The position numbers and the translations under genes were made by a program. The notes under the pieces were generated by a model. That model was not told the origin of the DNA and searched no databases. It was given only the letters and a program-made list of their open reading frames with translations. From Elysia crispata (Eukaryota > Mollusca > Gastropoda > Plakobranchidae), in the NCBI GenBank assembly GCA_033675545.1, contig JAWDGP010006562.1, positions 603,501 through 667,500 on the forward strand: 64,000 bases of DNA. Reading direction: 5' to 3'. This document shows, piece by piece, positions 41,615 through 54,455 of this stretch (within the stretch, counting starts at the first letter, position 1; every line of letters starts with the position of its first letter).

Positions 41615-43435
41615 CAACCCGTTTCAAAAAAGATGGCACCCTCGAAATTTTCAATAAAACAGTAACTGTTAAACGTGTAGTAAAACAATTTAGGCTCAAC
41701 ATAGAACAGTATATGTAGCAACTTGTGTGCAATTTTTGTAAACAAGGAACAAAAGCTCAACCAACAGCAAAGATTAAAAAAAAAGTAGTGAAAATGAAAT
41801 TGAACAGGATTAACGTCAAACTTGAAAAACGTGTTTTGAAACAATATAAATCAGGTGGCCGGTGGGGGCAACTGGAAAAAAAAACTGTGAAAAGAAAATG
41901 CAAAGATAGGCGAGTAAAAGCTGAAGAAATACAGTAAATAGATCTAGTTTTATTTACTCATTTAACAATTATTAATTTTAGAATGGCATATGCTCAAAGT
42001 GCGTCCCATTGACGGCCAAGCACCTTTCAACTCTTTTGGCGAAGTTTGCGATGACAGCCTTGCATGTTGCCATCGGAATGCCACGAACAGTTTCCTCAAC
42101 TGCTTGTTTCAATTCTTCCAGATCAGCCGGCTTGCCACGATAGGAAACTGCTTTCAAATAACCCCACAAGTAAAAATCGCAGGGATTCAGGTCCGGAGAA
42201 TGAGGAGCCCATTCAACTGTAGTGCGTCTACTGATGATTCGGTCCTGGAACTTTGATCTGAGCCACTGAAGGGTACAGTTCGCAGTGTGGGGAGTAGCCC
42301 CATCCTGCATGAACCATTGGGAGTCCACATCGACATGTTTTCTTTTCAGTTTGACGAAGAATTCCTTCAACACGCCCATGTAATGCTCTGCGTTGATTGT
42401 CGTTGTTTCGTTCTCGTCGTCGACAAACCAGATGGGGCCAATAATTCCTTGAGTACTGATAGCAGCCCAAGCAGTACATTTCTCCGCGTGAAGGGGCCGT
42501 TCGAGAACATACTCAGGAGGAGATCTCCCCCAGTAAAATGCACTTTGTGAGGAAACATGTTCAGACAAATAAAAATGGGCTTCGTCCGTGAACCACACAT
42601 TGTCAAGAAAGTCAGGCTCACAACGAAGACGTTCACGGAACCACTGGCACATGAGCACCCTCTACCCCTTGTCCTGATCGTTCAACCGCTGCTTGACTTG
42701 CAGTGAGAACGATTGCATCTGCAGATTGGAATGCAAAATTCTGTGCACACTGCTCCTAGACAGGCTAAGTTCCTGACTTCTCCGTCTTATTGATTTCTCG
42801 TGATCCGCCTGGACGGACTGGAAGACAATAGCGGCATTTTCCGGCGTTGTCTTCGTTTTCGGGCGACCGGAGTTAGTTGCCTGTCCCGCTCGCTTTCGGT
42901 GACGATTTTCTGTGCTGCCAAACATTTCAAACTTGTTTGACCACCTAAAGATAGAATTTTTGGCTGGACATCTACGCAAGTTGAAGTAGTGTCGAAACTT
43001 TTGTTGTGTCTGCAGTATGCTGTCTGTCTTAGTGTAGAGACGGACACAAAAGGCCTTCTCTACGTCTGTCCACGGTGCCATGGCAAATGAAGAGTGTCTT
43101 GGACTATGAAATTGATTTCTTTATAAATTAAGTTGTTGCCATGTGACGTCATTAACTGACGTATAGAAAAAAAGGCTTTCAATAGTGCTCAGTAGGGCTT
43201 TGGGAGGAAAAGGCAAGCGCGGGAAAGAAAGGGTGACGCACCGTAACTTTGCAAAAAAATACTTCCTTTGCACTTCGAAGCGCCATTTCAATGTGTCTCA
43301 ATCATTTTCTCTAAAATTTTGCACATGCCTGTCACATAAGCGGAAGTTACTTGTGTGCAAATCTCAACTTCTTTTCTCTGTTGGTTTTGAAATAATCACA
43401 AAAATAGAGGGTGCCATCTTTTTTGAGACATCCTG
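41615..43435 (-). mobile_element. Tc1/mariner element, DD41D type (1821 bp), nested
   Basis: TA flanks both ends (41613-41614 and 43436-43437). The 29-bp inverted ends share an exact 18-bp core, AAAAAAGATGGCACCCTC being its right part. One long transposase frame on the minus strand fills the centre. The 41-residue spacing between the second and third Asp assigns it to the DD41D group (rosa/Visitor type). It sits inside the PIN-like gene remnant, whose reading resumes on the other side. Confidence 0.85.
41978..43081 (-). pseudogene. DD41D mariner transposase, one in-frame stop
   Basis: The ATG is at 43081. An HTH-type N-terminus (APWTDVEKAFCVRLYTKTDS) leads to a GRPKTKTTPENAA linker with an AT-hook-like GRP. 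A single TAG stands at codon 140 (42662-42664). The frame then continues unbroken to TAA at 41978-41980 (367 codons in all). The catalytic Asps are D166 (WFTDEAHF), D260 (MQDGATPH) and D302 (HSPDLNPCDF). The second-to-third spacing is 41. Apart from the one stop the gene is intact, so this copy is young compared with its host repeat. Confidence 0.85.
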
Positions 43436-45894
43436 TACAAGTAAACTTTCAGATAGTCTCTTTCTGGCCCAACTCCGTGAAGGCGACATAAACTCAGGTC
43501 TTTTCAAAAGAAGAGTCAATGTTTTTTTTTTTCTTTCTAGGCAAAAGCATTGTTAACATCACAGTCGGTAAATGCATGTAGACCAAGTATACTGTCTTGA
43601 ATATCTTTATGTATTTGACACAGAGTATTGATGTAGATCATTCTTCTTTCATTTGCACTGCTTGTATCAAAGTAAAGTGGATGCTTGAATTTGTGACAAT
43701 GCGATCAGCAGTAAAAATACATCAGTATCTGGTGACCTCACAATGATATCCAGTTCTTCATTTTCTGCTTCTTTGCTTGCAAAAATACCATGAAGAATGA
43801 TGAGGGTGTCTGCTTCTTCTTGGCTAGATGACAGATTTATCATTTGTCTTGAATCAGTTACTTTTCCATCTACACTTGTAAGGAAAAAGCATGCATTGTC
43901 ACATGCAAAATAAACTTCCCTATTGTGTAATAGTTGTGCATAACTATCAGTTTGCCTTTCTTTCAGGATAAAATTTATAAGCTCTTTTTAATTGTCTTCA
44001 CTTTTTAGAAGTTCTTTCCAAACCCTTGGTGTTTTCATGAGCGGACCAGCAATGGAATATGCATGAGAGTTTCCTCTTCTGATTCTTTCAATTGACTTAA
44101 TTGAATCTTCTTGAAAGTTGTCTGTTTAAAAGTGGATTTTTGATATTTGAGGCAGAAAATTGAAAACTGTTCTGGCTAGTTCACCAAAAGTCTCAGGGAT
44201 TTTATATGAAAGAGGGCATTGCCGTCGATAACATATATGTGATTTCTCTCCTTTGCTGGGCTTTTGTGGACGAAGCATCTTTAAGATTGTGCATTAGCAC
44301 AGCTTTGTCAGTCTTGATAGGCATACCATCAGGTGTTCCCAATGCCCATGGAACTGGCACATCACTTTTTGAAGATCTAAATTATTTTCCTGGGAGAGTA
44401 AAAGTAGTTGACCAAAGTCATTTCTTTGTGTTGTCAGTTTCACTATTTGTCTCTTTGAAGTCTTTAAAATTGCTTTTTTTTTTGTAAATGACGTGAATGT
44501 CTATTGTGGGCTTTTTTATGCTTGCATGGAATGATGTTTGTTTTTTCAATAAGTCTTTCTCTGATGAATTTCTTGTACTGCTGGATACCATACTGTTGAA
44601 ATGTCAAAAGATCTGTCTCAATATCGCTAGGTGCTTGTAATCCAGATGACAAAGAAACTAATTTGTCACTTCTGATTGGATCAAAGGGATTTAAGAATAC
44701 CTTGAATGACTGAACCATTTTCTGTACATCACTTTCTGATTTTTTCATTTGAGAAATTTGACTTTCTTTGTGATCATCATTGGAGGAGTCTAATCCACAT
44801 TCGCACTGTAGAAGTGCAACAAACCCAGCTCTTCTGTACCTTGTAATACACCTCCTTTGGTAGGTGGCTTCATTCTGACTGAAACCAATAATGCCTCCTT
44901 TACTTTAAACATGCCTGTTGATAGTATGTTCTTTTGTCATATCAACAGCGACTCTTGAAGCAGGTACAGCTGAGTGACAAACACTGAACCCATTATCTTG
45001 CAAAAATTCTTAAGCGCCAGGATGTGATGTCTCGAAATTCAGTAAAAGCAAAAAGATGTGTGCCGTTAGGTAGCGAGCATAGTTTTTGTGGTCCATACTG
45101 AAGAATAAAGGGCACATTTTCTCAAGGCTGATTATGTGGAGATCCAGGTCATTTGTTTTTGTTGCTCTTAGACAGGGTAAAATATTCCATACAAAGTCAC
45201 AATACTGAATCCAAAATTGTGCAGTTTTACCCAGTTTTCCCTGGCGGACAACTTGTTTGAACTTTAAGAACTCTCCAGCAAGCTCTTTTACAGCAGTATC
45301 TGTGGATGTACTTTGATTTTCAGATAGAGTGTTCTTCACTTCCATTTTTGCATTGTCTAGCAATGCCTTCATATCAACCGTCTGTTAAAAAGAAGGAAAC
45401 AGAAGGCGCTCTAATGCTTCAAGGACAGCTTTGTGAACTCTGATGGATCTGTTATGGTGCTTTCCTCTTAAAACACAATCAATGGAGCCAGTTGCACAGA
45501 TCTTGGAATCAATAACTATGTCCTCAAAACCACTCCCTGACAATACTTTTCCTATTGCCTTTAAGTAGGCACTGATGATGTGGAATACACCCAATTAGAA
45601 TGAAGTCTGTCCAGCCTTCAGGTCTAGCTCTAGAGTAGATCTAGATGATAAGTGCCAGTTTTTATATTACGATACAAACCAGTTCTACAGGATACTAGTC
45701 TAGATCTATCACTCAGTATCAGGCCTTAAGGGTAGCAAATACGGTCAGTGAAATTCCGTGGCCTATGCTTTGGACAAAAACTAGATTAGGATCTAGATAG
45801 TGTCTAGATCTAAATATGTTGGGATGCAGGTCTACCTGAGACCTAAAATTTTGCAAAACCACAAGGATTTTCAATATTGGATCATAGTTGTCTC

Positions 45895-46420
45895 CCCTTT
45901 ATTATGAGCTACACAAAAGTGGTAATAAAAGTGGTGGATTTACAAAAAAATATGTATAAAATATAGTACAAGGCCTAAACAAAAAACAATTTCACCACCT
46001 GAAAGCTAGATAATAGGAGCAGTTTTAAATACAAATGCCATGGGTTCTTGCATTTCAATATTTTATTATAAATTAATTTAGAGCCTTAAAATTAAAAGAG
46101 CAAAAGATATCATTTTTTCTTCTGTTTTTCAATAATTATTCAACTTGCATTGATTGTAACATGCCATATTATATATCCAATGAAAGGTAATTTTATTATG
46201 GTCATTTTGAGCTATTGCAAATCCAATTTGGATGTTTGGTTACAAAATGAGAAGCAAAAACATGAAAGGCTTGAAAAAACCTTGAAGACCTTTCAAGGGC
46301 CATAACTCTTTAACGTGCAAGCTTTTTGTTCTGAAGTCCTTGTATGATCCCCTATCAGGAAAAGTTGGTCCCATAAAATCCCTAGGGGGGGGGGTTATCG
46401 ACTGGTATCTCCCGGACTAT
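45895..46420 (-). repeat. Long inverted repeat, right arm
   Basis: Inverted copy of 40329-40865. It contains a G-run (46385-46394) where the left arm has a C-rich stretch. Confidence 0.75.
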
Positions 46421-46660
46421 TATATTTTTAAACTCCAAAATACAATGTAAAGAGGCCAAATTGTTAAACAGCCAGTAATAAGCAAGAGCAGGGAATGAGC
46501 TAGAGGAGTGTTTGAGAGTTGACACAGTAACCCTAGAAATCTCACCTTATGGAAACGGTGCAAAGGTGATATTAAAAAAACCTCAGAGGCAGCCTTAGGA
46601 GAAGAGTTTACCGCCAAAAACAACACTTTCTCATTTCCAGAAATAAATCCAAGTAATCTA

Positions 46661-47119
46661 CAGTCTAGTCCGCTTATTTCGAAGTCATTCGGATAAAAAA
46701 AAGGCTTCGAATTATCAGAATACATGGAGAAAGAGAGTTAAAAAATATGTGGATGACAGATCAGAAATGTCATACAAGTGTGCAGGGGGGTTGGGGTGGG
46801 CTTAACCCTTTTCTCTCTTGTAGCCTTATTGCAGACGCCTGTAACGTAGGTGGGCAAACACACATACACCAGAAGCACTTGCCGCGCAGAGCATAGCACT
46901 ACAATTACTTTTTTTACCAGCTTTGAAAAGTGCTTTCACTGCGTCAAAAAAAAAAATCACGCCAAAATCACTTCGAATTAAGCGGATCTTCATTTAAAAA
47001 ATCGAGCTAACCAATATTTTTCAATAAAGCATAAACAAAGAAATATTCCGTAAAAGTAAACGACTTCGAAATATCCAAGAATTCGAACTATCCGGATTCG
47101 AATTATTTGAACTCAACTG
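46661..47119 (+). mobile_element. Pogo-like MITE family B, copy 2 (459 bp)
   Basis: The ends are CAGTCTAGTC (drifted) and GAACTCAACTG, with TA on both sides (46659-46660 and 47120-47121). The interior matches the copy at 21090. Non-coding. Confidence 0.8.
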
Positions 47120-47121
47120 TA

Positions 47122-49842
47122 ATTCGTTTTAATTAAATCCATATCTTAAACATTTTATTTCAATATAAAGATTAAAATTAGATATTGGAACAATGGTCTG
47201 AGTCTGTACCATTAAGCATGAAATATTATGTCTGAGCTATTAAAAGAAAAAAAAGACTAAAGCCAGAGTTTGAAATTTGTGATTTAAACTATGCTTTCTT
47301 CAGTTATTGTCTTGATACAACCAAATGTTGACAGATCGGTCAAAATCTGTGCATAAAGTAATGTCATAATGAGATAACATTTATAATTCTTCTTGTTCAT
47401 ATGTATTACACGTGTATTTAGTGCGTATGTTTTTTATATATTGATGTATTTTTTTTTATTTTTTTTTTTTGGGGGGGGGGGAGGCTTCAATTTTTTTTTT
47501 TTTTTTCTTTAGTTGTACCTATATTGGTTATGTTACCTTATTTCAAGTATATGTATGTATATCTATCGCTGTTTGGCTGTGTAAAACAAATACAGGAACA
47601 ATATTGGACCACAAGCAGAAAATCGTAGATGCCATTTTTCGATCTCTCCATAAATAATACGAAATTTTGTCAGTTTCTATATTTTTTTTATTTATGTGTG
47701 AAAGGCTAAGCCTGAGGCAGAGTCAAAGAGAAATAATTTTGGTTTTTTTTTTAATTCATAATCACTGCCACCATCCTCAACACTGCTCTTGTTGTGATTA
47801 AGTTTTAACACTTGCAGGATCTGTATTTTTTTTTCACTGCATCTGTAGTACACACAAGCTTGGCCTGTGTACTAATATAGTTATTGAGGTCTTATTTCTT
47901 TTATTACTATTACATTAAGCGTAACTAAGAATGTTTTCACTAATTGCTGTGCTTAGATGTCTCATAAAAATTAAAGCTGACCTTGACATAATTTTTTACC
48001 TTCAATACCGTAACTCCAGCAATCATGTTTGTTCTGATTATAACTATAACTTGTATGAGTTGAGCAATACTACTAGTACTGCCCGATGAATAATTTATTT
48101 CTTTTTAGTTTTTGCATTGATTACCTATCTTTATCATGGGACATAAACATGTCTCTGTGCTGTTATTCATTTAGTTTTTTTATGATCTTGTGATTTTTAT
48201 TATTGTTCTATTGATGCAGTAGTCGAGTACACCTTTGTATCCCTCTCCTTCGTATCCATCTGTGGTATTAATTTTCTCACATAAATATGTGCACATGCAA
48301 TACTAATTGTTTTGGAAGAGTATACTTTTTTTTCTTTGTTATACATGTAAGATGATGTTATTTCCAATTTTGTATTTGCACTACTGCGGCTTTTCTCTGT
48401 AACTGTTTTTTGAGGATGCTGTATGCTCTTTATCGTTTGTTATTAATTTATAAAAGAAAATGAAAAACATACATTGTTTCCAAAAATATCACTGTGCAAT
48501 CTTCCTTTTGCATTTATTGGCAAAATTTTGCCTCTTTTGTTTGTCAATTTCTTGGAGATTTTTAATTTTATGTTTACATTTGCAAAATTCAGAAGAATGG
48601 ATGGGAATAGAAAAAACTTACTAAGTGGATTTCAGCATTATTTAGTCTAGTTGTGATACCAGCAACAATTGATCCACACTTTCTGAAATCTCAACACAGC
48701 CAGGAGATGAATCAATATTCATATGCTCCTTTTTTACTTGCAGTGTCATTTGCTTGAATAGGCTACTGAAACTTTATACATGTAGTACTTATAAAGCAGA
48801 AGGAAGCCCTGAGATCAACATTCATGGTGAAAGGAGCTTTTTAAGTGAAGAAAAAAATTAGATACGATTCAGGCCAAGCTTAAAAACATTGAGCAGAGGA
48901 GAACTGATGGATGTTTATGTTCATACATAGAAATTCTGTTGGTTATAGTACTCATGTTGGTGCAAATTTTTTTTCTAGAGAATGGGGTCTCACATTGATC
49001 ATTAACTTTGTATTAATTTTCATCTATAATCAATAGCTGTTCACGGAGTTGTTGTAAATTACAAAAATAAAACTAACTAATGAAGAATGGGGAAACTATT
49101 TTGTCCATGTATAGGGTTTGAACCAATACAATTACTACTGTAAGCTTTTGTTATTCTATTAGTGACTACATGCACTGCTCTGGTCTTGCTCTCAAATTTT
49201 GAAATGGTGGCTGAATTGTAAACATATGTACACATACTGTGGGAAAATGAAGTTAGCTATTAAAGATTCAATTTTTGCCTATAAAACTGAATTAAAATTT
49301 GGTGTAGGGGCCCATAGCTACATGTATATGGTTGCCTTTAATAGAATATTTCATTGAAAAGCTATGATTGATTTAAGCAGTGTCTGGCTCCAATTCATGA
49401 GTCAACAGCTTATGATACAAATATAATAGTGGAGGCAGGTTGTTGGAAGTATATAGTTTTCGTAATTAACATAAAATCGATAAATAATAGAAAGTACTCA
49501 CAAAAATAGAGTGAAATGCTAAGGCATAATCATTGGCTTGCCATACCTTTTATACTAAGTATAATCAAACGACAAAACATGTGACGAAGGTAAAAAACAG
49601 AATTAACATAGGGAACAATTTTTTAAGAATTACATTCCATTTTTTTCCGTGGATAAATATATTACAGGTTCAATCAATTCTTTTAAACTTAAGTTCAAAC
49701 CAAGACAAGTTATTTGGTAACATACGCGTGCAACAACAAAAACTTTTGTTGAGCTGTTTCTTTTTTAATTTTTTTTTAGTCGAAAGATATTTCAATATCA
49801 TGAAATTAAACGACAACAAACTGAGCAGCTATTAGTTACAAG
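47122..49842 (+). other. Intergenic, nothing recognised
   Basis: AT-rich spacer with a T-run/G-run/T-run stretch (47449-47507). No coding resemblance on either strand. Confidence 0.5.
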
Positions 49843-50520
49843 TAAAAGAGAAAAAAATACCTGAAGTAGACCTCACACGTACACAACTTGACTCATTTTG
49901 TCAAAATTCCTAGGACTGTTTTGCTACTCATTTGCTGGAAGTTGGGATGGTCAATGAAACATGTTTTAGGACTAAAATTTTTTCATCAAATAATCCTGCA
50001 AAATCTTTAAAACAGTTTGATAATTTTAATCGTTTGTAATGCAATCTGAATTTATGGCTGAATAAAATTGAACCTGATCTAAAAAGATTTATCTTTTTTT
50101 TTTTATTTCTGACTTGTTTCAATTATATAGCACATGAAAAAATGTCGTAAGCACTAAAAACGACATTAAGTAACACAGAAGATTGTCAGTTTTATAAATT
50201 TTGAAGAAAAAAAATCCTGAAGTAAACCTTACATGTGCACAACTCGACTCATTTTGTCAAAATTCCTGTGACTTTTGCTGCTCAATTGATTGAAGGTTGG
50301 GATGGTCAATGAATATTGTATTAGGTCTAACATTTTTTTTTTCATCAAATAATCCTGTAAAATATTTAAAACATTTAATTTTCAATAATTTAAATCGTTT
50401 GTAACGCAATCTGAATTTTTTTTATATTCTGACTTGTTTCAATTATAAAGCATTTTTAAAAAATGCCGTAAGTACTAAAAACAACATTAAGAAACAGAAG
50501 GTGGTCAATTTTATTTTAAA
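49843..50520 (+). repeat. ~350-bp tandem duplication
   Basis: CTGAAGTAGACCTCACACGT ... GACTCATTTTGTCAAAATTC ... GGATGGTCAATGAA ... TCATCAAATAATCCTG ... TGACTTGTTTCAATTATA ... CACTAAAAACGACATTAAG occurs at 49860-50175 and recurs with about 10-15% change at 50217-50490. Confidence 0.85.
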
Positions 50521-52070
50521 ACTTTACAAATCAATCATTCTGATTTTGTGAAATTCAGAATAAAATAAAATAAAATTAATTATGTATAGATTACTGTGTG
50601 GACAAAAAGGTTTTGTAGGGATGTGTAATTCAACGTTCAGAAAGGATTAAGAAAATAATCACATGTAGGTAATAATGATGTGTATGTATTGAGATGAGCC
50701 ATGGTTTAATTCGAGTGTACAGCAACCAGAACTTTTTAACAAAATCAAGATCATGACTGTGGTAAAAAAACTTCCAGAAAATATGTTGTTCATAAAATTT
50801 CTACCCCTTAGATATGAGACAGATAACAAATAGGCCTAATCCTTAGGCATATCGTGAATGTTTATCAGAATGGTCTTTTATTTTTATTTTTATAGGCCTA
50901 CAGAAAATTATCCTTACTGCAAATAATCGCTCTAACATGCATCAAGACCAAGGATTTACACAAGAGTGCGATGCCTGGAAATAGTTGTTGAGAACTGAAA
51001 ATAGTTGTTAAGGCGCTATTTTAGGTGACGCTAAATCATGGATTACCTATGGTTGATGCGCAAAGAGTAAATTAATCTTTCACGATTATAATTCATTCAC
51101 TAAAGGTATTGAATTTGATAATTATGTGAGGCCCACTTATGAGTTGTACCATATTTGAGCTGTATAGAGACAATCGTATTATGCACAATACTACATATAT
51201 TTGAGACCGAATTTCCTAGTAATAAGGGCTATTATAAACACCATTAAATTAAATAGGTCGCCCTGACCCAAAGGAAATCCAATCTTAAACCAATAGGGTA
51301 CCAATCATTAGACACGCGCTTAGATATTATTATTCATTAGCCACATAAAGGGTTCTTCCCATTTATGTACTGTATTGTTCGGTCTCAATCGATTGCGCAT
51401 ATTTTGTCTACTTTTAGAACGATTTGACTGGGTAATCATTGTTATGAGAAACTTCCTCAAAAATGCACTTTAGATCTTCCTCAAATAAAACAATTACTTA
51501 CTCAGTAATAACCAAATCAATGCCAGGATATTTGTAGAAACAATCGAGGCTAACCTGTAAGGTGGTGGTTTATTTATGATTTTACCGATCGGACGCTAGG
51601 AACAGAATGGTAACAGATCTATATCAAATGAGATTAGGATCATGTAGTTTTCATTGGATAAAGGTGCTAAAAAAATTTCCTACATTTCTCAGGACGGATC
51701 TGAGTCTAGATTTTGTTCGTTTTCTACAGTGCCATCCACTTAATTCTATGTAATCTCATTATCCGACATTTTCCTAAAGGCGACTTCCCAAAAAAAAAAA
51801 ATCACGAATAAATTCCAAGTTTAAGCAGTACTTGTACATTTTCCCGCACATTGACATTTTGGTCCGCTAATTTTGCATATTTCGACGGGATTTCGACTAT
51901 TTTTTCGGTACCAAAATCATCTGAAATACCATTTAATTTTTAGCCTAGCCTCATGAGTTAGATTTAAATATTTGTAATGTGTGGACGAGTGCAACTCAAG
52001 ACAGAGGTTTGTGTGAGATGAGTCGTTGGATGCGCGGGGAAGACAGTAGAGAGACAAACATCTTTGTATG

Positions 52071-52072
52071 TA

Positions 52073-52126
<54 letters not shown>
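52071..52126 (+). repeat. (GT)n(GA)n microsatellite
   Basis: About 13 GT units followed by about 15 GA units. It is the only long tract read as GA rather than CT on the plus strand. Confidence 0.95.
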
Positions 52127-52127
<1 letters not shown>

Positions 52128-54365
52128 ACATTTCAGTTTCACCCACCTTTTTCTGCTTCGTTAACTCCAACCACCATATTTAATACATGTAACAATATCA
52201 ATCCATCAATAAATTCAGTATTATGGCCACTTTATAACCAATAACTTTCAGTACCGATATTTTCTTCTCCAACATCATCATCATCATCATTACAAGCACC
52301 AACAACATCTTTACCATCACCATCACTACCGCTATATATTATCACCACTTATGTTAATGTCATCATGACAACTACCACCGCCAACAATATATTTTATAGA
52401 CAAGAGATGCCACCCAAGTCTGAAAATTTTGTCTGAACTTTTTTCATCCCCTACTGTACACACACACACACACACGCGCGCGCATATTCAATTCCAATCA
52501 ATCACTTCATTGACTCTACAATCTGTTTGAGTAAGATCATCTTCATCATACTTCATTCTATTTGACAGCAAGTTTATAATTTTTTCTCATCCACATTTTT
52601 CCATTTTAAATTAAGTTTACCAGCAATTTTAGAATTGCCGGACTGCCGAATTTCCGGCAATTGCTGGAAAAGTGGCATCTCTGAATAAATATAACATTTA
52701 GAAATTGGCCTAACAGTTATCAAAATGAGTTCAGCTCAAAGGCAAGACTTTGAACAAAAAGGAAACGAGTTTATAAAGATCCCTTTACAAATTGAAGACA
52801 ATTACTTGTGCAGTGGATATGTAATAACACCTTGAATAGCAACAACCATTGCTGTAAGTTTAACGACACATCTGAAAATCCCTGTTTTTTCCTTTATTTA
52901 AGTCATTCAATTTATTTCTACTATAACGAGTATAGATGATGCTTCCCTCCTGTAATAACAACTAGATCTGAGAATACAAAGGAAAGAAAGCACTGTACAA
53001 ACGAACAAGCAATGCAGACTTGCGTGCCTTTTCTCCACACAGTTCCCTCCTGTTAAGTGTAGTCAAGGCCTAGTGTCAGTATCACCAGAACTCTGATATA
53101 ACGCAGCAAACATATTCGAAAATCACTTTTCTCTCATTCATCACAATAAATTCTTCTTGTTATGATGATACTTTATGACAAGATCAAGATATGTCGTTAT
53201 TCCCGAGTTCCATTGTAATAGCCTCATAAAATAATGCTGATGTATATATATAAAACTTATCTAAAGCATTTGAAACAAGTTTCTTTTACAATTCAATCTT
53301 ATACGTATGACAAACACAAAAAATTGATTTCATTTTTTCTTCCAAAGGCAACAAAACCGATTCAAATTGACAGACAACAAAAATAGTCTCTCACACACAA
53401 TATTAACGCTATCAAGAAAGTGAAACTAAGATAAGTAAGGAATAGAAAACTACAAAACTAACTTTAATCAAAACACAAGACATTTCTTTGAGCGGCAATG
53501 ACATAATATTATATCTGAAATAAATAATGATTTCCAGTTATTTAGGTAATAAAATAATTTACATGACCAATTTAGGGATAGAGGTGGAGGATGGAGATAA
53601 AGAATAATGCCACAAACCTAAAAATTTAGAGGAATCAAGCTATGAACTAGAGCACAATTAAGCCAGCCCACAATCTATTAGTGAAGTCATAGTTATGGAA
53701 AGTCAGTCCCAAATATAAAAATGATCTCTGACAAAAGCAAGGCAAAAATTAGAAATTATCAAAAAGTTCCATAGCCTTTAAAACTAATGAACTAAAAAAG
53801 TTGCTTAAAAAAAAAAAACAAGGGAGATTATTTTGTGGTAATTTGACTTTGTTTGGTTGCTTCCCTTGTGATACACAGTGACAAAAATGTGCCTTTACTG
53901 TAACTTTAAACTTACAAAAACCTACAATAATGGGAGTTCAGGTAAGTTGCTTATAAATTTTACTTGATTTTAACTCATAAAAGACATGAGATGAATTTGT
54001 GATGGAACATAAAAATTTCTTGGCCAATTCATAATGCTGTAAAATCATTCTTAACAAGAAGCATGTGACATTAAACCTCACTTACACAAGGATCAGAGTC
54101 TTTTGAGTTGTATTGTCCTTTCAAGTTCTTTAAATGCTGCGATTACTGAAGCTGTTGGCTTTGACAATGTCTTCATCTCTGGGAGTTTTTCCTGATTTTT
54201 TCTTTGGTGGAGAGGGGATCAAGGCTTCAAGCAGAGTTACAATAAAGAAGACACTGCACAAGCTCTGTCAAAACTATGAATCTCTGAAAAATAAAGATTG
54301 GATCATCAAATTTTACGTTTTTGTTTTTTTAATTTTATTTTTTATTTATTTTTCAAATTACAATA

Positions 54366-54367
54366 AC

Positions 54368-54454
<87 letters not shown>
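54366..54454 (+). repeat. (AAT)n microsatellite
   Basis: About 30 uninterrupted AAT units. A frame of poly-Asn across it is an artefact. Confidence 0.97.

Positions 54455-54455
<1 letters not shown>

Larger units (their letters stand above)
41180..45620 (-). pseudogene. PIN/XPG-like protein of a widespread invertebrate repeat family, decayed, split by a mariner
   Basis: Minus-strand order: GVFHIISAYLKAIGKVLSGS and DIVIDSKICATGSIDCVLRG (45594-45440); GKTAQFWIQYCDFVWNILPC and KNYARYLTAHIF (45270-45060); NPFDPIRSDKLVSLSSGLQA (about 44690-44630); SQEEADTLIILHGIFASKEA with IIVRSPDTDVFLL (about 43840-43700), the acidic PIN/XPG-like core; ILGLHAFTDCD (about 43590); then, after the mariner, LEKFVCHLYGK (about 41605), RANYQAMIWRQADI (about 41430), HGWTK and an acidic Ser/Asp/Glu tail to a stop at 41180. 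Several stops and frameshifts are present and the N-terminal part is missing. I recognise the family but not a settled function. Confidence 0.65.
40329..46420 (-). mobile_element. Candidate long-TIR DNA transposon carrying a PIN/XPG-like gene
   Basis: The left (40329-40865) and right (45895-46420) arms are inverted copies of one another, with shared blocks such as AGGGATTTTAT, TTAAAGAGTTATGGCCCTTG, TAGCTCAAAATGA and TATTATCTAGCTTTCA. Both begin ATAGTC when read inward. Between them a minus-strand gene remnant encodes a PIN/XPG-like protein family spread widely through invertebrate genomes, and a mariner is nested in it. XPG-like nucleases are known from Academ transposons, so this may be Academ-related. 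No helicase or DDE enzyme was seen and the target duplication is not resolved. Confidence 0.55.

Noticed and set aside
41990..42550. Plus-strand frames of 87-88 residues
   Set aside because: They are antisense shadows of the mariner transposase.
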